Shown piece after piece: positions 55,822 to 64,000 of a stretch of 64,000 bases of DNA. The first letter of the stretch is position 1, and every line of letters begins with the position of its first letter. The stretch is from the NCBI RefSeq assembly GCF_004116465.1, contig NZ_PDJV01000007.1:1-64000 (forward strand). The letters are read 5' to 3'. The notes beneath the pieces are model-generated. The model searched no databases. It was not told where the DNA came from and saw only the letters and a list, made by a program, of their open reading frames with translations. The translations under genes were made by a program, and so were the position numbers. This stretch comes from Arcobacter sp. F2176. GTDB taxonomy: Bacteria; Campylobacterota; Campylobacteria; Campylobacterales; Arcobacteraceae.

Positions 55822-56565
55822 ATGGATTCAATAACAAAAAACAAATGGATTCAATACGAAGAAAAAGAAAATGTTAAATTACGTCTATTTTGCTTGCCAT
55901 ATGCAGGAGGAGGATCATCTATTTATCGGCTTTGGCAAAAATCAATGCCAGAGCATATACAAGTATGCAAAATTCAACTACCAGGTAGAGAAAATCGTAT
56001 AAATGAGCAAGCAATAGATTCTATGGAAGACTTAGTAAAAACCCTAGCAAAGCAACTCTTTAATTATTTAGATAAACCATTTGCTCTCTTTGGTCATAGT
56101 ATGGGAGCAATGGCTACATATGAACTTGCTAAATATTTATCAAATAATACCCCTTATAGTCCTAAGCATGTATTTGTATCTGGATGCAGAACACCTAATA
56201 CTCCTCACAACCATATAACATATCACCTAGAAGGTGAAGAGTTTATTGATTCGCTAAGACAAATGGGAGGAACAAATGAAGTGCTATTAAATAATAAAGA
56301 CTATATGAAAATGGTCGAACCGACATTGCGTGCTGACTTAAAACTTATTGAAAGATGGCATCACAATGACATAGAAACCCTTTGTTGCCCATTAACAGTA
56401 TTAGGGGGAGTAAATGACACCTTAGTTTTACCAACTAACTTAAAACAATGGCATCAGTATACAAACAAAATATTTGAATTAAAATTATTTGAAGGTGACC
56501 ACTTTTTTATAAATGATGATTCACATAATATTGCTTCAATAGTGGCAAATACATTAAAACAATAA
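55822..56565 (+). CDS. Type II (editing) thioesterase
   Basis: A 247-residue alpha/beta hydrolase of the YbtT/PchC/GrsT group. It begins RLFCLPYAGGGSSIYRLWQ, with the nucleophile Ser93 in FGHSMGAMATYELA and the catalytic His in FEGDHFFIND. Such enzymes remove wrong or stalled acyl groups from carrier domains. It begins 6 nt after the large synthase without a Shine-Dalgarno sequence, so translation is likely coupled. Confidence 0.92.
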   Translation: MDSITKNKWIQYEEKENVKLRLFCLPYAGGGSSIYRLWQKSMPEHIQVCKIQLPGRENRINEQAIDSMEDLVKTLAKQLFNYLDKPFALFGHSMGAMATYELAKYLSNNTPYSPKHVFVSGCRTPNTPHNHITYHLEGEEFIDSLRQMGGTNEVLLNNKDYMKMVEPTLRADLKLIERWHHNDIETLCCPLTVLGGVNDTLVLPTNLKQWHQYTNKIFELKLFEGDHFFINDDSHNIASIVANTLKQ

Positions 56566-56592
56566 AATAAATTATAAAGAAAGGATAGAAGA

Positions 56593-57954
56593 ATGTCAGA
56601 AACAAAAAAAATAATAGAAATGATTGAAAATGATAATACAACGCAAAAAGATTATGAAAATATAAAATTACCCAGTTCAATGAATGCTTTAGTAACCTTA
56701 AAAGAAGAAGAGAATATTTTTGGGGAAATGGAAACTGAAGATAAAGATATTTCAAAAACATTACATTACAAAGAAGTAACTATTCCTGAAGTTGGAGATG
56801 ATGAAGTATTAATTGCTGTTATGGCTTCTGGAGTTAATCATAACACAGTATGGTCTGCAACTTTTGAGCCATTGCCAACTTTTAATTTTTTATCCCACTA
56901 TGCTAAATCAAATCCAAAAAATAAAAAACATAACTTAACTTATCATATATTAGGAAGTGATGCAGCAGGAGTTATTGTAAAACTTGGAACTAAAGTTCAT
57001 GATAATTGGAAATTAGGAGACAGAGTTGTTATTTGCCCAGCAGTTACTTCTAATACAAACCCTCAGTCTTATAAAGATTCGATGTCAGATCCAAACACAA
57101 AAGCTTGGGGATATGAAACAAATTTTGGTGGATTAGCAGAATTTTGTTTAGTTAAATCTACCCAGCTAATGAAAAAACCAGAACACTTAAGTTGGGAAGA
57201 AGCAGCATCATTATCTCTTGTTTCAAGTACGGCATATAGAATGTTAGTTTCGCAACATGGTGCAGAGATGAAACAAGGGGATAATGTCCTAGTTTGGGGA
57301 GGTGCAGGAGGAATGGGTGCAATGGGTATTCAATATGTACTAAATGGTGGAGGAAGACCTATTGCAGTTGTTTCTAGTGAAAAAAAAGCAGAATTAGTAA
57401 AAAAGCTAGGTTGTGAATATGTTGTAAATAGAGCAAAGAAAAATTTTAATTTCTTTAAAGAAGATGGAAGTATTAATAAAAGGCATCTTATTGCATTTAA
57501 AAGTACAGTTGAACGCTTAATAGATAAAGAATCTGCTGATATTGTTTTTGAACATACAGGTAGAGAGACTTTTGGAGCAAGCGTTTTTGTTGCTAAAAGT
57601 GGAGGAAAAATTGTCACGTGCGGTTCTACTACAGGATATGAGCACACATTTGATAATCGTTATTTATGGATGTATGTAAAATCTATCATAGGTTCTCATG
57701 GAGCTAATATCTATGAAGCTTATAATGCTAATAGATTATCATGCTTAGGGAAAATAAATCCTATATTATCAGAAGTGTATACCCTTGAAAACTCTATTGA
57801 AGGTTGCATAAAAGTTAAAAACAATCAACATATTGGGAAAGTTGGTATTTTATGCTTATCTCCCAAAGAAGGATTAGGTATCAAAGACCATGAATTACGT
57901 CAAAAAGTAGGTGAAGATAAAATTAATATCTTTAGAAACTTAAAAAATAAGTAA
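56593..57954 (+). CDS. ccr: Crotonyl-CoA carboxylase/reductase (alkylmalonyl-CoA supply)
   Basis: A 453-residue medium-chain reductase of the CCR family, with the family's long N-terminus and ILGSDAAGVIVKLG, WGGAGGMGAMGIQYVL (NADPH site) and SLSLVSSTAYRML. Residues that bind CO2 in known CCRs have counterparts: Asn in GVNHNTVW (82-85), Glu175 in WGYETNFGG (with Tyr174 in place of Phe) and His369 in IIGSHGANIYEA. It would convert crotonyl-CoA or a longer enoyl-CoA to ethylmalonyl- or alkylmalonyl-CoA. It follows the thioesterase after 27 nt with AAAGGA before the ATG. As the last gene of the operon it probably supplies the second synthase's AT. Confidence 0.9.
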   Translation: MSETKKIIEMIENDNTTQKDYENIKLPSSMNALVTLKEEENIFGEMETEDKDISKTLHYKEVTIPEVGDDEVLIAVMASGVNHNTVWSATFEPLPTFNFLSHYAKSNPKNKKHNLTYHILGSDAAGVIVKLGTKVHDNWKLGDRVVICPAVTSNTNPQSYKDSMSDPNTKAWGYETNFGGLAEFCLVKSTQLMKKPEHLSWEEAASLSLVSSTAYRMLVSQHGAEMKQGDNVLVWGGAGGMGAMGIQYVLNGGGRPIAVVSSEKKAELVKKLGCEYVVNRAKKNFNFFKEDGSINKRHLIAFKSTVERLIDKESADIVFEHTGRETFGASVFVAKSGGKIVTCGSTTGYEHTFDNRYLWMYVKSIIGSHGANIYEAYNANRLSCLGKINPILSEVYTLENSIEGCIKVKNNQHIGKVGILCLSPKEGLGIKDHELRQKVGEDKINIFRNLKNK

Positions 57955-57956
57955 AT

Positions 57957-58661
57957 TTATTTATATAAATTATAAGCATCAAAATATGACATAGTTACAT
58001 TAGGACTTTGAATACACATAGCTCCTAAGTACTGTGTTGATATATTTAAAGGATACAAAAACCATTCTTTTATTTGAAAATTATCAATAGGTATTTCTTT
58101 AGTATTTTGAGGAATAACATGAAAACTATCAAGGGGAATACTAAGTCCTAAGCCCAATGCTTTAATATAAGCTTCTTTTCTCACCCAACAGTAAATAAAA
58201 GCCTCTTTTTGCTTCTCTAGGGCTAGGTTTTTTATCCAAAGTCTTTCTCTTTTTGTAAAATATCTTGTTGAAATATCTATGATATTGCTATCACAATTCA
58301 TATTTTCCAAATCAATTCCAATCTCATTATTTCTTGAAAATGTGATTATAGACATATCTGTACTATGACTTATATTAAAATAAAGGTTGCTTCCTTTTAT
58401 ATATATCTTGCCATAATTATTTTTATATAAAGTAATTGAATATGAATCATTATCAAGGTAATACTTAAGTAGTATTTTTAGCGTTATCCTTGTAGTAATG
58501 TATGCTTTTTTTTTATTGCTAATTCGATATTTATTAGCACGATTTAATTCATCGGGAGTTAATAATTCACTATATTTATAAATATCTTCAGATATTTTAT
58601 CTATTTCTATTTTCCAAATATGTACATTATTATTAAATAAAGGAACCATAAGGTTTTCCAT
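57957..58661 (-). CDS. Sfp-type 4'-phosphopantetheinyl transferase
   Basis: A 234-residue Sfp-family enzyme. The metal-site motif is NEIGIDLENMN and the second motif is FIYCWVRKEAYIKALGLGLSIPLD. It transfers the phosphopantetheine arm to carrier-domain serines, and the cluster has six such sites. The frame starts MENLMVPLF; the ATG at 58661 lacks a good Shine-Dalgarno sequence, whereas the ATG four codons later (58649) has GGA seven bases upstream, so the start is uncertain by four residues. It is convergent with the reductase gene, 2 bases apart. Confidence 0.92.
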   Translation of the reverse strand: MENLMVPLFNNNVHIWKIEIDKISEDIYKYSELLTPDELNRANKYRISNKKKAYITTRITLKILLKYYLDNDSYSITLYKNNYGKIYIKGSNLYFNISHSTDMSIITFSRNNEIGIDLENMNCDSNIIDISTRYFTKRERLWIKNLALEKQKEAFIYCWVRKEAYIKALGLGLSIPLDSFHVIPQNTKEIPIDNFQIKEWFLYPLNISTQYLGAMCIQSPNVTMSYFDAYNLYK

Positions 58662-58761
58662 TCTCTACATCTTCTGTAAATATTATCATATATTTCATTA
58701 TTAATTATCTATTCATAATAGCTGTTCTGACAGATTTTAAATTTACTTTACACTTAAAAAT

Positions 58762-58791
58762 AAAAATAGAAGTATTCCTACTTCTATTTTT
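58762..58791 (-). terminator. Rho-independent terminator of the TonB-receptor gene
   Basis: A 13-bp stem (58762-58774 with 58779-58791, 4-nt loop) directly follows the receptor stop on the minus strand and is continued by a T-rich run. The phosphopantetheinyl transferase gene therefore probably has its own promoter or depends on read-through. Confidence 0.8.
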
Positions 58792-60875
58792 TAAAATCTA
58801 TATCTAGCACCTATCCCAAAAAACCTTGGGTCACCAAATGTTGCCATTGTAAATAAACTATTTGCTTCATAAGTATTAATATATTTTTCATCTGTTAAAT
58901 TTTTACCATATACATAAATATCCCAATCAGAAAATTTATATCCTACTTTAACATCAACTAAAGTATAACCATCTTCTTTAGGAAAAGTTTTATGGGCATC
59001 ATCATAAAATGACATTGAACCTTGATTTCTCACATCTGTACGGGCATAAAATCCATTGGGATGATAATAAGCTACACTTAAATTTGCTGTATGACTAGGT
59101 GTAGTTTCTATTTCTTTACCACTAAAATCATTATCTCCAGCAACATAAGAATCATATTTTGTTTTTATAAAACCAAGTGCCCCACTTACTTCTATCCTAT
59201 CTGTAGGAAAATATCTAAAGTCAAATTCGATACCTTCTGAATGTGCTTTATCAGCATTGTCGGTATAATAATTAGTTGTGGCACCAACCGTTTCTTGTCT
59301 ATTAATATGAATATCTTTTATATCCATTCTAAATATTGCAGCAGTAAACATAAAATCACCTACTGACCCTTTAATACCTATTTCATAATTTGTAGATCTT
59401 TCTGGTTCAAATCTATTATCCTCTTTTTTAGAATTTCTAGCTAATACATTAAATCCTCCTGGCATATAACCTTTAGAAACAGATACATAAGGAGAAAAAT
59501 TTTCATTTATTTTATAATCTAAAGCAACTTTGGGAATAAATACATTCCAACTTCTTTTATCATTATATTCATTATTTTTAGTAGTATTTGAAAAGCCATT
59601 CAAGTCAATTTCTCTTTTGATTTTCTGATACCTACCACCAAGAGTTAATTTCAATTGTTTATTTAAAGGAATCATTGCTTGTCCAAAAACAGCTTGAGTA
59701 GTACTATCAATAGAAGAAACAGTATTAGTCTTTCCAAAGTTAACACCACCCATTACTGTTTCACTTCCATATGCATCTTTATTTTTTTCTTCTTTATCTA
59801 AATATAATCCAGCAACCCAACGAATACCATCAGTTTCTTTATTAGACAGTCTTAATTCTTGAGAATATGTATCAGAAGAGGCATCATTAAATAAATTAGA
59901 ACCATCTAAAATGGTTCCATTTGTAAAGTCAGCATCATAATTACCTTTTAAACTAGTTTTTCTGTGTACTGTAACAGCATCAAGAATATAATTATCTGCT
60001 TCGTATTTAATATCAATACTTTGAGAATCAATATCATTCTTTTCAAGCATTGGTTCTTCAAAACTAGTATTTTCAGCATTATTTCTTTTAAATTCACCAA
60101 AATTAGTACTACCCACTATTCCATAACCTTTAAATCCATAGTTTTTAATTTTTTCTTTTTTTAATACTAATTTTGTTGAAAGATTATCTGTTACTTTATA
60201 ATACAAAGATGTACCAAAACTTTTATCATCTTCTTTAGCCGCTTTTTTATCATTTTTATATTTATTATTTATCCAACCATCTGTTGAAGTAATTTCACCA
60301 TTAAGATTAAAAAAAAGCTTATTATCAATTATTGGTGTATTTATATTAAATGTTGTTCTTTTATAATTATCACTACCATATTCAAAGCCTATGTTTCCAC
60401 TTGTTTCATTAGTAGGTTTTTTTGTTATGATATTTATAACTCCACCTATGGCATCTTTTCCATAAAGAGTTCCTTGTGGTCCCCTTAAAACTTCTATTCT
60501 CTCAACATTTTCTAAAGAAGCTGTAAAAGCACGCTTGAATGAAGTAGGAATTCCATCAACATAAACTACAATAGGATTATTTTCAGTAAATAAAGAAGCA
60601 TTTAATCCTCTAAAGTTCACCTTAACACCACGATCAGGTATAGATGTCATATTTGGTATCTCATTTATCACATCTACAATTGTCTTTATACCTCTTTCTT
60701 CTAGTATTTCTCCGCTTATGACAGTTATACTTTGAGGAACATCTTGAATATTTTCTTCTACTTTATTTGCTGTTACAGTTATATTATCCATCTCTTGAGC
60801 TGAACCTTCACCATAAAGAGTAGTTGCTGTTGCCAAAGATAATACAGATAGGATCATCAGTTCTTTTATTTTCAT
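58791..60875 (-). CDS. TonB-dependent ferric-siderophore receptor
   Basis: A 694-residue outer-membrane receptor. Signal peptide about 1-22 (MILSVLSLATATTLYG), TonB box region DNITVTANK, plug domain with VPQSITVISGEILEERG and VERIEVLRGPQGTLYGKDAIGG, and a 22-strand barrel ending GDPRFFGIGARYRF with the terminal Phe. GGAGG precedes the ATG and a Fur-box-like sequence lies upstream. Length and C-terminal pattern fit FyuA/FptA-type receptors. It probably imports the iron complex of the cluster product. Confidence 0.92.
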   Translation of the reverse strand: MKIKELMILSVLSLATATTLYGEGSAQEMDNITVTANKVEENIQDVPQSITVISGEILEERGIKTIVDVINEIPNMTSIPDRGVKVNFRGLNASLFTENNPIVVYVDGIPTSFKRAFTASLENVERIEVLRGPQGTLYGKDAIGGVINIITKKPTNETSGNIGFEYGSDNYKRTTFNINTPIIDNKLFFNLNGEITSTDGWINNKYKNDKKAAKEDDKSFGTSLYYKVTDNLSTKLVLKKEKIKNYGFKGYGIVGSTNFGEFKRNNAENTSFEEPMLEKNDIDSQSIDIKYEADNYILDAVTVHRKTSLKGNYDADFTNGTILDGSNLFNDASSDTYSQELRLSNKETDGIRWVAGLYLDKEEKNKDAYGSETVMGGVNFGKTNTVSSIDSTTQAVFGQAMIPLNKQLKLTLGGRYQKIKREIDLNGFSNTTKNNEYNDKRSWNVFIPKVALDYKINENFSPYVSVSKGYMPGGFNVLARNSKKEDNRFEPERSTNYEIGIKGSVGDFMFTAAIFRMDIKDIHINRQETVGATTNYYTDNADKAHSEGIEFDFRYFPTDRIEVSGALGFIKTKYDSYVAGDNDFSGKEIETTPSHTANLSVAYYHPNGFYARTDVRNQGSMSFYDDAHKTFPKEDGYTLVDVKVGYKFSDWDIYVYGKNLTDEKYINTYEANSLFTMATFGDPRFFGIGARYRF

Positions 60876-60920
60876 TTTTCCTCCAATTTAAGTAAATATT
60901 GGCTTAAGTATATTATAAAT

Positions 60921-60939
60921 AAAACTAATAATCATTATT
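60921..60939 (-). promoter_or_regulatory. Fur-box-like sequence before the TonB-receptor gene
   Basis: The core ATAATCATTAT is perfect to the consensus, with about 14 of 19 matches overall, 46-64 bases before the receptor start codon. Confidence 0.6.
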
Positions 60940-61130
60940 ATAAATAGAACTAAAAGGATTTTTTATGCCGTCAAGAGTATTTTATAAGTAACTAAATAGC
61001 TTATTAAATAAAATCAAGAATAAATTATTTATTTGATAAATTTGTATAATAATCTTTAACTATATTAATATCACAAACAAAATATAATACTTTTATAATC
61101 AGATAAAATCCCTTTAGAACAAGAAAAATA

Positions 61131-61147
61131 TTGATAATTACTCTCAA
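61131..61147 (+). promoter_or_regulatory. Fur-like operator before the LolA-like/RND operon
   Basis: TTGATAATTACTCTCAA has outer TTGA/TCAA arms with partial inner symmetry, similar to the Pseudomonas form of Fur box. It lies about 50 bases before the gene start. Confidence 0.4.
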
Positions 61148-61196
61148 TTAGTATAGCATTCACCTAAATTTTATTAATTTACTAATGGAGCATATA

Positions 61197-61961
61197 ATGA
61201 TTAAAAAAATAATACTAGCATCTCTTTTTATTTCACAAGTTTTTGCCCTCACACCTTTTGAAGTAGCAACAAATGTTAAAAAAAGTTCGGATGGATATGG
61301 AAGTTCAAAAAGCATATTAGAGATGGTTTTAATAGATCAAGCTAAAAATAAATCAAAAAGAATAATGGAATCAATCTCTTTTGAAAATAAAAATCATTAT
61401 GGCATAAATGGAGATAAATCATTAATGGAATTTAAAACACCATTAGATGTAAAAGGTACAAAATTCTTAACCCATGAAAAAATAAATAAAAATAACAACC
61501 AATGGTTATATCTACCTGCACTAAAACGTATAAAACGTATAACTAGTAAAAATAAAAGTGGTTCTTTTATGGGAAGTGAATTTTCTTATGAAGATATATC
61601 TTCAAGGGAACCTTCAAAATATACTTATTCTACTAGAACAGAAGATAGTAAGATAGGTAATATAGACGTTTATAAATATGAAAGATACCCTAAAGATAAA
61701 AATTCAGGATATTCAAAACAAATACTTTTTGTGGATAAGACTAAATTTGTAATTTTAAAAGTAGAGTTTTTTGATAAAAAAAATGAACTTCTCAAAACTG
61801 CAAAATATACTTATAGAAAAATTAAAAATATATATAGAGTTGCCAAAATACAAATGAGTAATCATCAAAACTTAAAATCTACTACTTTAATTTATGTAAA
61901 AGATGACATCAAATTAAATCTAGATGAAAAGCTTTTTTCAAAAAGATACTTAAAAGACTAA
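61197..61961 (+). CDS. LolA-like outer-membrane lipoprotein-sorting protein
   Basis: A 254-residue secreted protein. The signal peptide is about 1-17 (MIKKIILASLFISQVFA). It has the LolA-like pattern QWLYLPALKRIKRI and then SGSFMGSEFSYEDISS near residues 105-140. A GGAG six bases before the ATG at 61197 selects this start over the ATG at 61185. Such proteins often precede RND/MMPL exporters, as here, and act in the periplasm, perhaps passing lipophilic molecules. It begins a three-gene unit. Confidence 0.85.
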   Translation: MIKKIILASLFISQVFALTPFEVATNVKKSSDGYGSSKSILEMVLIDQAKNKSKRIMESISFENKNHYGINGDKSLMEFKTPLDVKGTKFLTHEKINKNNNQWLYLPALKRIKRITSKNKSGSFMGSEFSYEDISSREPSKYTYSTRTEDSKIGNIDVYKYERYPKDKNSGYSKQILFVDKTKFVILKVEFFDKKNELLKTAKYTYRKIKNIYRVAKIQMSNHQNLKSTTLIYVKDDIKLNLDEKLFSKRYLKD

Positions 61962-61964
61962 TTT

Positions 61965-63116
61965 TTGAAAAAAATATTATTTAGTTCTTTACTTCTAGTA
62001 AATATTGTCCTAGCTAAAAATGAGATAAAAAGTTATATTGGATATGAGTATAAATCTTATTTAAAAACAAAAGGTGATACTAGAAATTATAACAGTGCCA
62101 TCACCTTTCAAAATGAGTTTAAACACTCTTTTGAAGACTCATATTTATATTCAAAAATTAGTATTTTAAAAGATAGTAGTGAAGAACAAAGAGATTATTT
62201 CAATATATCAGAGCTTTATTACTCTAAAGCGTTTGAAAATTTTGATTTAAATTTAGGTAAAAAAATTATATTTTTAGGAAGTTTAGAAGCTAATAATATA
62301 GTAAATATATTTAATCGTCAAAATTATCAAAAAGATTCTTTAAGCACTTATAAAAAAGGTTCAATTATGGCAAATTTGAACTATTTTTTTGATGATGATT
62401 CTACTTTAAAACTATATATAAAAAGTTTTGAAGAAAACATAAAACTACCAAGTACAAACTCCCCTTATAGCCCTTTTAAAACAAATATATATTCAAAAAA
62501 AATAAATTTTTCAAATAAAAGGGAACAACCATCTTTCTTAGCTGTATATTCAAAAAGTTATGATGATGAAATAATCGCAGATATAAATATGGGCTTTTTT
62601 TATGGCTATGATGAAAATATACTCTATCAAAAAACAAATAATAAAATAAACCCTTATCTTTTCCAAAGTGCAAAACTTTTTACATATGATACTTTTGTCC
62701 TAAACTCCACACTTTATAAGGTTGAAGCTAGTTACACAAAAGTACAAAAAGACGGAGAGTTTGATATAAAAGATTTTTATAATATAGGTGTTGGTAGCGA
62801 ATACACTATAGAACAAATTTATAAAAATAATAGTTTAGGGTTAATAGCTGAATATTATAAAAGTGATAACAAAAATACAAGCTTTGATAATGATCTATTT
62901 TTAGCACTAAGATATTCATTAAATGACAAAGATTCCAGTGAATTTTTAACAGGAATTATAAAAGATACAAAAAAAAGTGATATGAGTGCATATATAAAAT
63001 ATAGTGGAAGATTAATTGATAATTTAAATGTATCAGCAGATATAAGATATCTAAAAAGTGACAACTATATTGGTGAGCATTTACGCTTTGGTTGTGAAAT
63101 AAAGTACTACTTTTAA
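61965..63116 (+). CDS. Outer-membrane beta-barrel protein of unknown function
   Basis: A 383-residue protein with a signal peptide (KKILFSSLLLVNIVLA) and many alternating hydrophobic strands with aromatic residues, ending CEIKYYF, with the terminal Phe typical of Bam substrates. The start is TTG three bases after the preceding stop without a Shine-Dalgarno sequence, suggesting coupled translation. I do not recognise a defined family. By position it may be the outer-membrane exit of the RND exporter downstream. Confidence 0.75.
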   Translation: MKKILFSSLLLVNIVLAKNEIKSYIGYEYKSYLKTKGDTRNYNSAITFQNEFKHSFEDSYLYSKISILKDSSEEQRDYFNISELYYSKAFENFDLNLGKKIIFLGSLEANNIVNIFNRQNYQKDSLSTYKKGSIMANLNYFFDDDSTLKLYIKSFEENIKLPSTNSPYSPFKTNIYSKKINFSNKREQPSFLAVYSKSYDDEIIADINMGFFYGYDENILYQKTNNKINPYLFQSAKLFTYDTFVLNSTLYKVEASYTKVQKDGEFDIKDFYNIGVGSEYTIEQIYKNNSLGLIAEYYKSDNKNTSFDNDLFLALRYSLNDKDSSEFLTGIIKDTKKSDMSAYIKYSGRLIDNLNVSADIRYLKSDNYIGEHLRFGCEIKYYF

Positions 63117-63137
63117 TAAAATAGGAGATAAATAAAA

Positions 63138-64000
63138 ATGAATAAAAAAGAAAAACTTGCACATAATATTATAAAATATAGATGGTCAATAGCTATTTTG
63201 ATTCCTATTCTTATAATAATTATTTTTGCGTTAAATATACATAAAGCAGGAGTTGAAACAGATTGGAAAATATGGTTTGATAAAGATTCAAAAGTTATGA
63301 AAAACTTTACACACTTTAAAGAAACTTTTGGTTCAGATGATAGAATTATGATAGTATTAAGTGATAAAAATAGTATCTTTAAAAAAGATATATTAAAAAA
63401 CATAAAAACTATTACAGAGAGTTTATGGCAGACAAAACTTATAGCAAGAGTTGATTCTATTACAAACTATCAATACTCTCATGTAAGTAAAGAAGATGAA
63501 GATGAGATAATTGTTGAAGACTTCATTGATAATATTTATTCTCTAACAAAAAAAGATTTAGAAGAAAAAAAAGAAATAGCAATAAGCGATCCACAAACAA
63601 AAAACTTATTAATCTCAGCTGATGGAAAATCTGCAATCATAATCGCAAGAATAGTTTACAAAGAAAATATAAAAGCAAATGATTATATAACTTTATATAA
63701 TGCTTCAAAAAAACTTATTGAAGAAAATAAAATCAAAGGTGTTGAATACCATATAGTAGGTGTACCGGCTTTTACAGATGCTTTTATCAATGCCATTAAA
63801 TCAAATTTTATAATGTTTATGCCACTTTTATTTATTTGTATTGTCGTTCTACTTGCATTGATTTTTAGAAATATTTGGGCTGTAGTTTTACCCCTAACTA
63901 TAGTTATTTTAACTATTCTTTTTATTGCTGGATTCTCTTTTGGTTTAGGATATAAACTAAATACACTAACTTCTATGTTTCCTATTTTTGTTATAGCTAT
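63138..64000 (+). CDS. RND/MMPL family exporter, N-terminal part
   Basis: The frame starts at ATG 63138 with AGGAG upstream and runs through the window end. The visible 287 residues have a first transmembrane helix (about 17-33), a periplasmic domain with TDWKIWFDKDSKVMKNF and FGSDDRIMIVL, then the second membrane block LFICIVVLLALIFRNIWAVVL. This is the layout of MMPL/HpnN-like single-chain RND transporters, which move lipids and, in mycobacteria, siderophores. It is in one unit with the LolA-like and barrel genes. The C-terminal half is not visible. Confidence 0.85.
   Translation, partial: MNKKEKLAHNIIKYRWSIAILIPILIIIIFALNIHKAGVETDWKIWFDKDSKVMKNFTHFKETFGSDDRIMIVLSDKNSIFKKDILKNIKTITESLWQTKLIARVDSITNYQYSHVSKEDEDEIIVEDFIDNIYSLTKKDLEEKKEIAISDPQTKNLLISADGKSAIIIARIVYKENIKANDYITLYNASKKLIEENKIKGVEYHIVGVPAFTDAFINAIKSNFIMFMPLLFICIVVLLALIFRNIWAVVLPLTIVILTILFIAGFSFGLGYKLNTLTSMFPIFVIA

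Larger units (their letters stand above)
60876..61196. other. Divergent promoter region between the receptor and the LolA-like gene
   Basis: This 321-base gap contains two Fur-like sites, at 60921-60939 and 61131-61147, and otherwise AT-rich sequence with no gene. Confidence 0.6.

Noticed and set aside
28206-57954. Salicylate synthase, thiazoline reductase or epimerase domains in the cluster
   Set aside because: Every gene of the operon is accounted for, and none shows chorismate-enzyme, YbtU/PchG-type reductase or epimerisation motifs.
1-64000. CRISPR array, tRNA, rRNA, insertion sequences or integrase
   Set aside because: No regular spaced repeats, cloverleaf genes, transposase or recombinase motifs were noticed on reading; a tRNAscan or ISfinder run would be decisive.

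Overview
The window is AT-rich, gene-dense bacterial DNA. The gene set (a complete anaerobic-type cobalamin block, a YajQ homologue, a helical-bimodular chemoreceptor, AGA-dominated arginine codons outside the large cluster, frequent TTG starts) suggests a Campylobacterota genome of the Arcobacter group. That assignment rests on style and recognisable families, not on a marker gene such as rRNA, none of which is present.

Layout. Positions 1-8650 hold housekeeping genes: a 3' gene fragment, a NUDT14-like Nudix hydrolase, a hypothetical protein, a YajQ / response regulator / histidine kinase operon, a DUF423 membrane protein, a small helix-turn-helix-like protein, a purine phosphoribosyltransferase with an NCS2 permease, a DUF89 protein, a DUF6172 protein and Aat. 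Positions 8644-14085 hold a MocR-type regulator facing a four-gene run (molybdopterin oxidoreductase, DJ-1/PfpI, PPOX-fold protein, methyltransferase), then a quinone-reductase-like flavoprotein. Positions 14200-22251 are a tightly overlapping minus-strand cobalamin operon (CbiM, CbiK, CbiL, CbiC, a 2Fe-2S protein, CbiD, CbiET, CbiF, CbiG, CbiH). Positions 22646-26457 hold a 33-residue lysine-rich protein, a chemoreceptor, an Ada-like repair/regulator protein and a TlpA-like thioredoxin.

From about 26590 to the right edge is the main accessory feature: a roughly 30 kb NRPS/PKS cluster with the marks of a thiazoline (yersiniabactin/micacocidin-like) siderophore system. A PchR-type AraC regulator (26640) precedes a plus-strand operon from 28206 to 57954: FAAL-ACP; KS-KR-ACP-AT-Cy-A-PCP; KS-AT-KR-ACP; Cy-A-PCP; KS-AT-MT-KR-ACP-Cy-A-PCP-TE; a type II thioesterase; and a crotonyl-CoA carboxylase/reductase. 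A Sfp-type phosphopantetheinyl transferase and a TonB-dependent receptor lie on the opposite strand. A LolA-like protein, an outer-membrane barrel and an RND/MMPL exporter, cut by the window edge, complete the set. Fur-box-like sequences precede the regulator, the synthase operon, the receptor and the LolA/RND group.

Reading the modules in order, an acyl chain activated by FAAL would be extended with malonate, joined to a heterocyclised residue, extended with what is probably an alkylmalonyl unit supplied by the carboxylase/reductase, joined to a cyclised cysteine, extended with malonate plus C-methylation, joined to a last cyclised cysteine and released by the thioesterase. No salicylate synthase or thiazoline reductase is present, so the starter differs from that of yersiniabactin. 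Unusual points are an acyltransferase placed after the ACP in the first synthase, a second acyltransferase with an ethylmalonyl-like xAGH motif matching the carboxylase/reductase gene, a ketoreductase lacking its catalytic tyrosine, and a shared arginine-rich tail on the two NRPS proteins that pass the chain to a downstream ketosynthase. I do not recognise the cluster as a described one.
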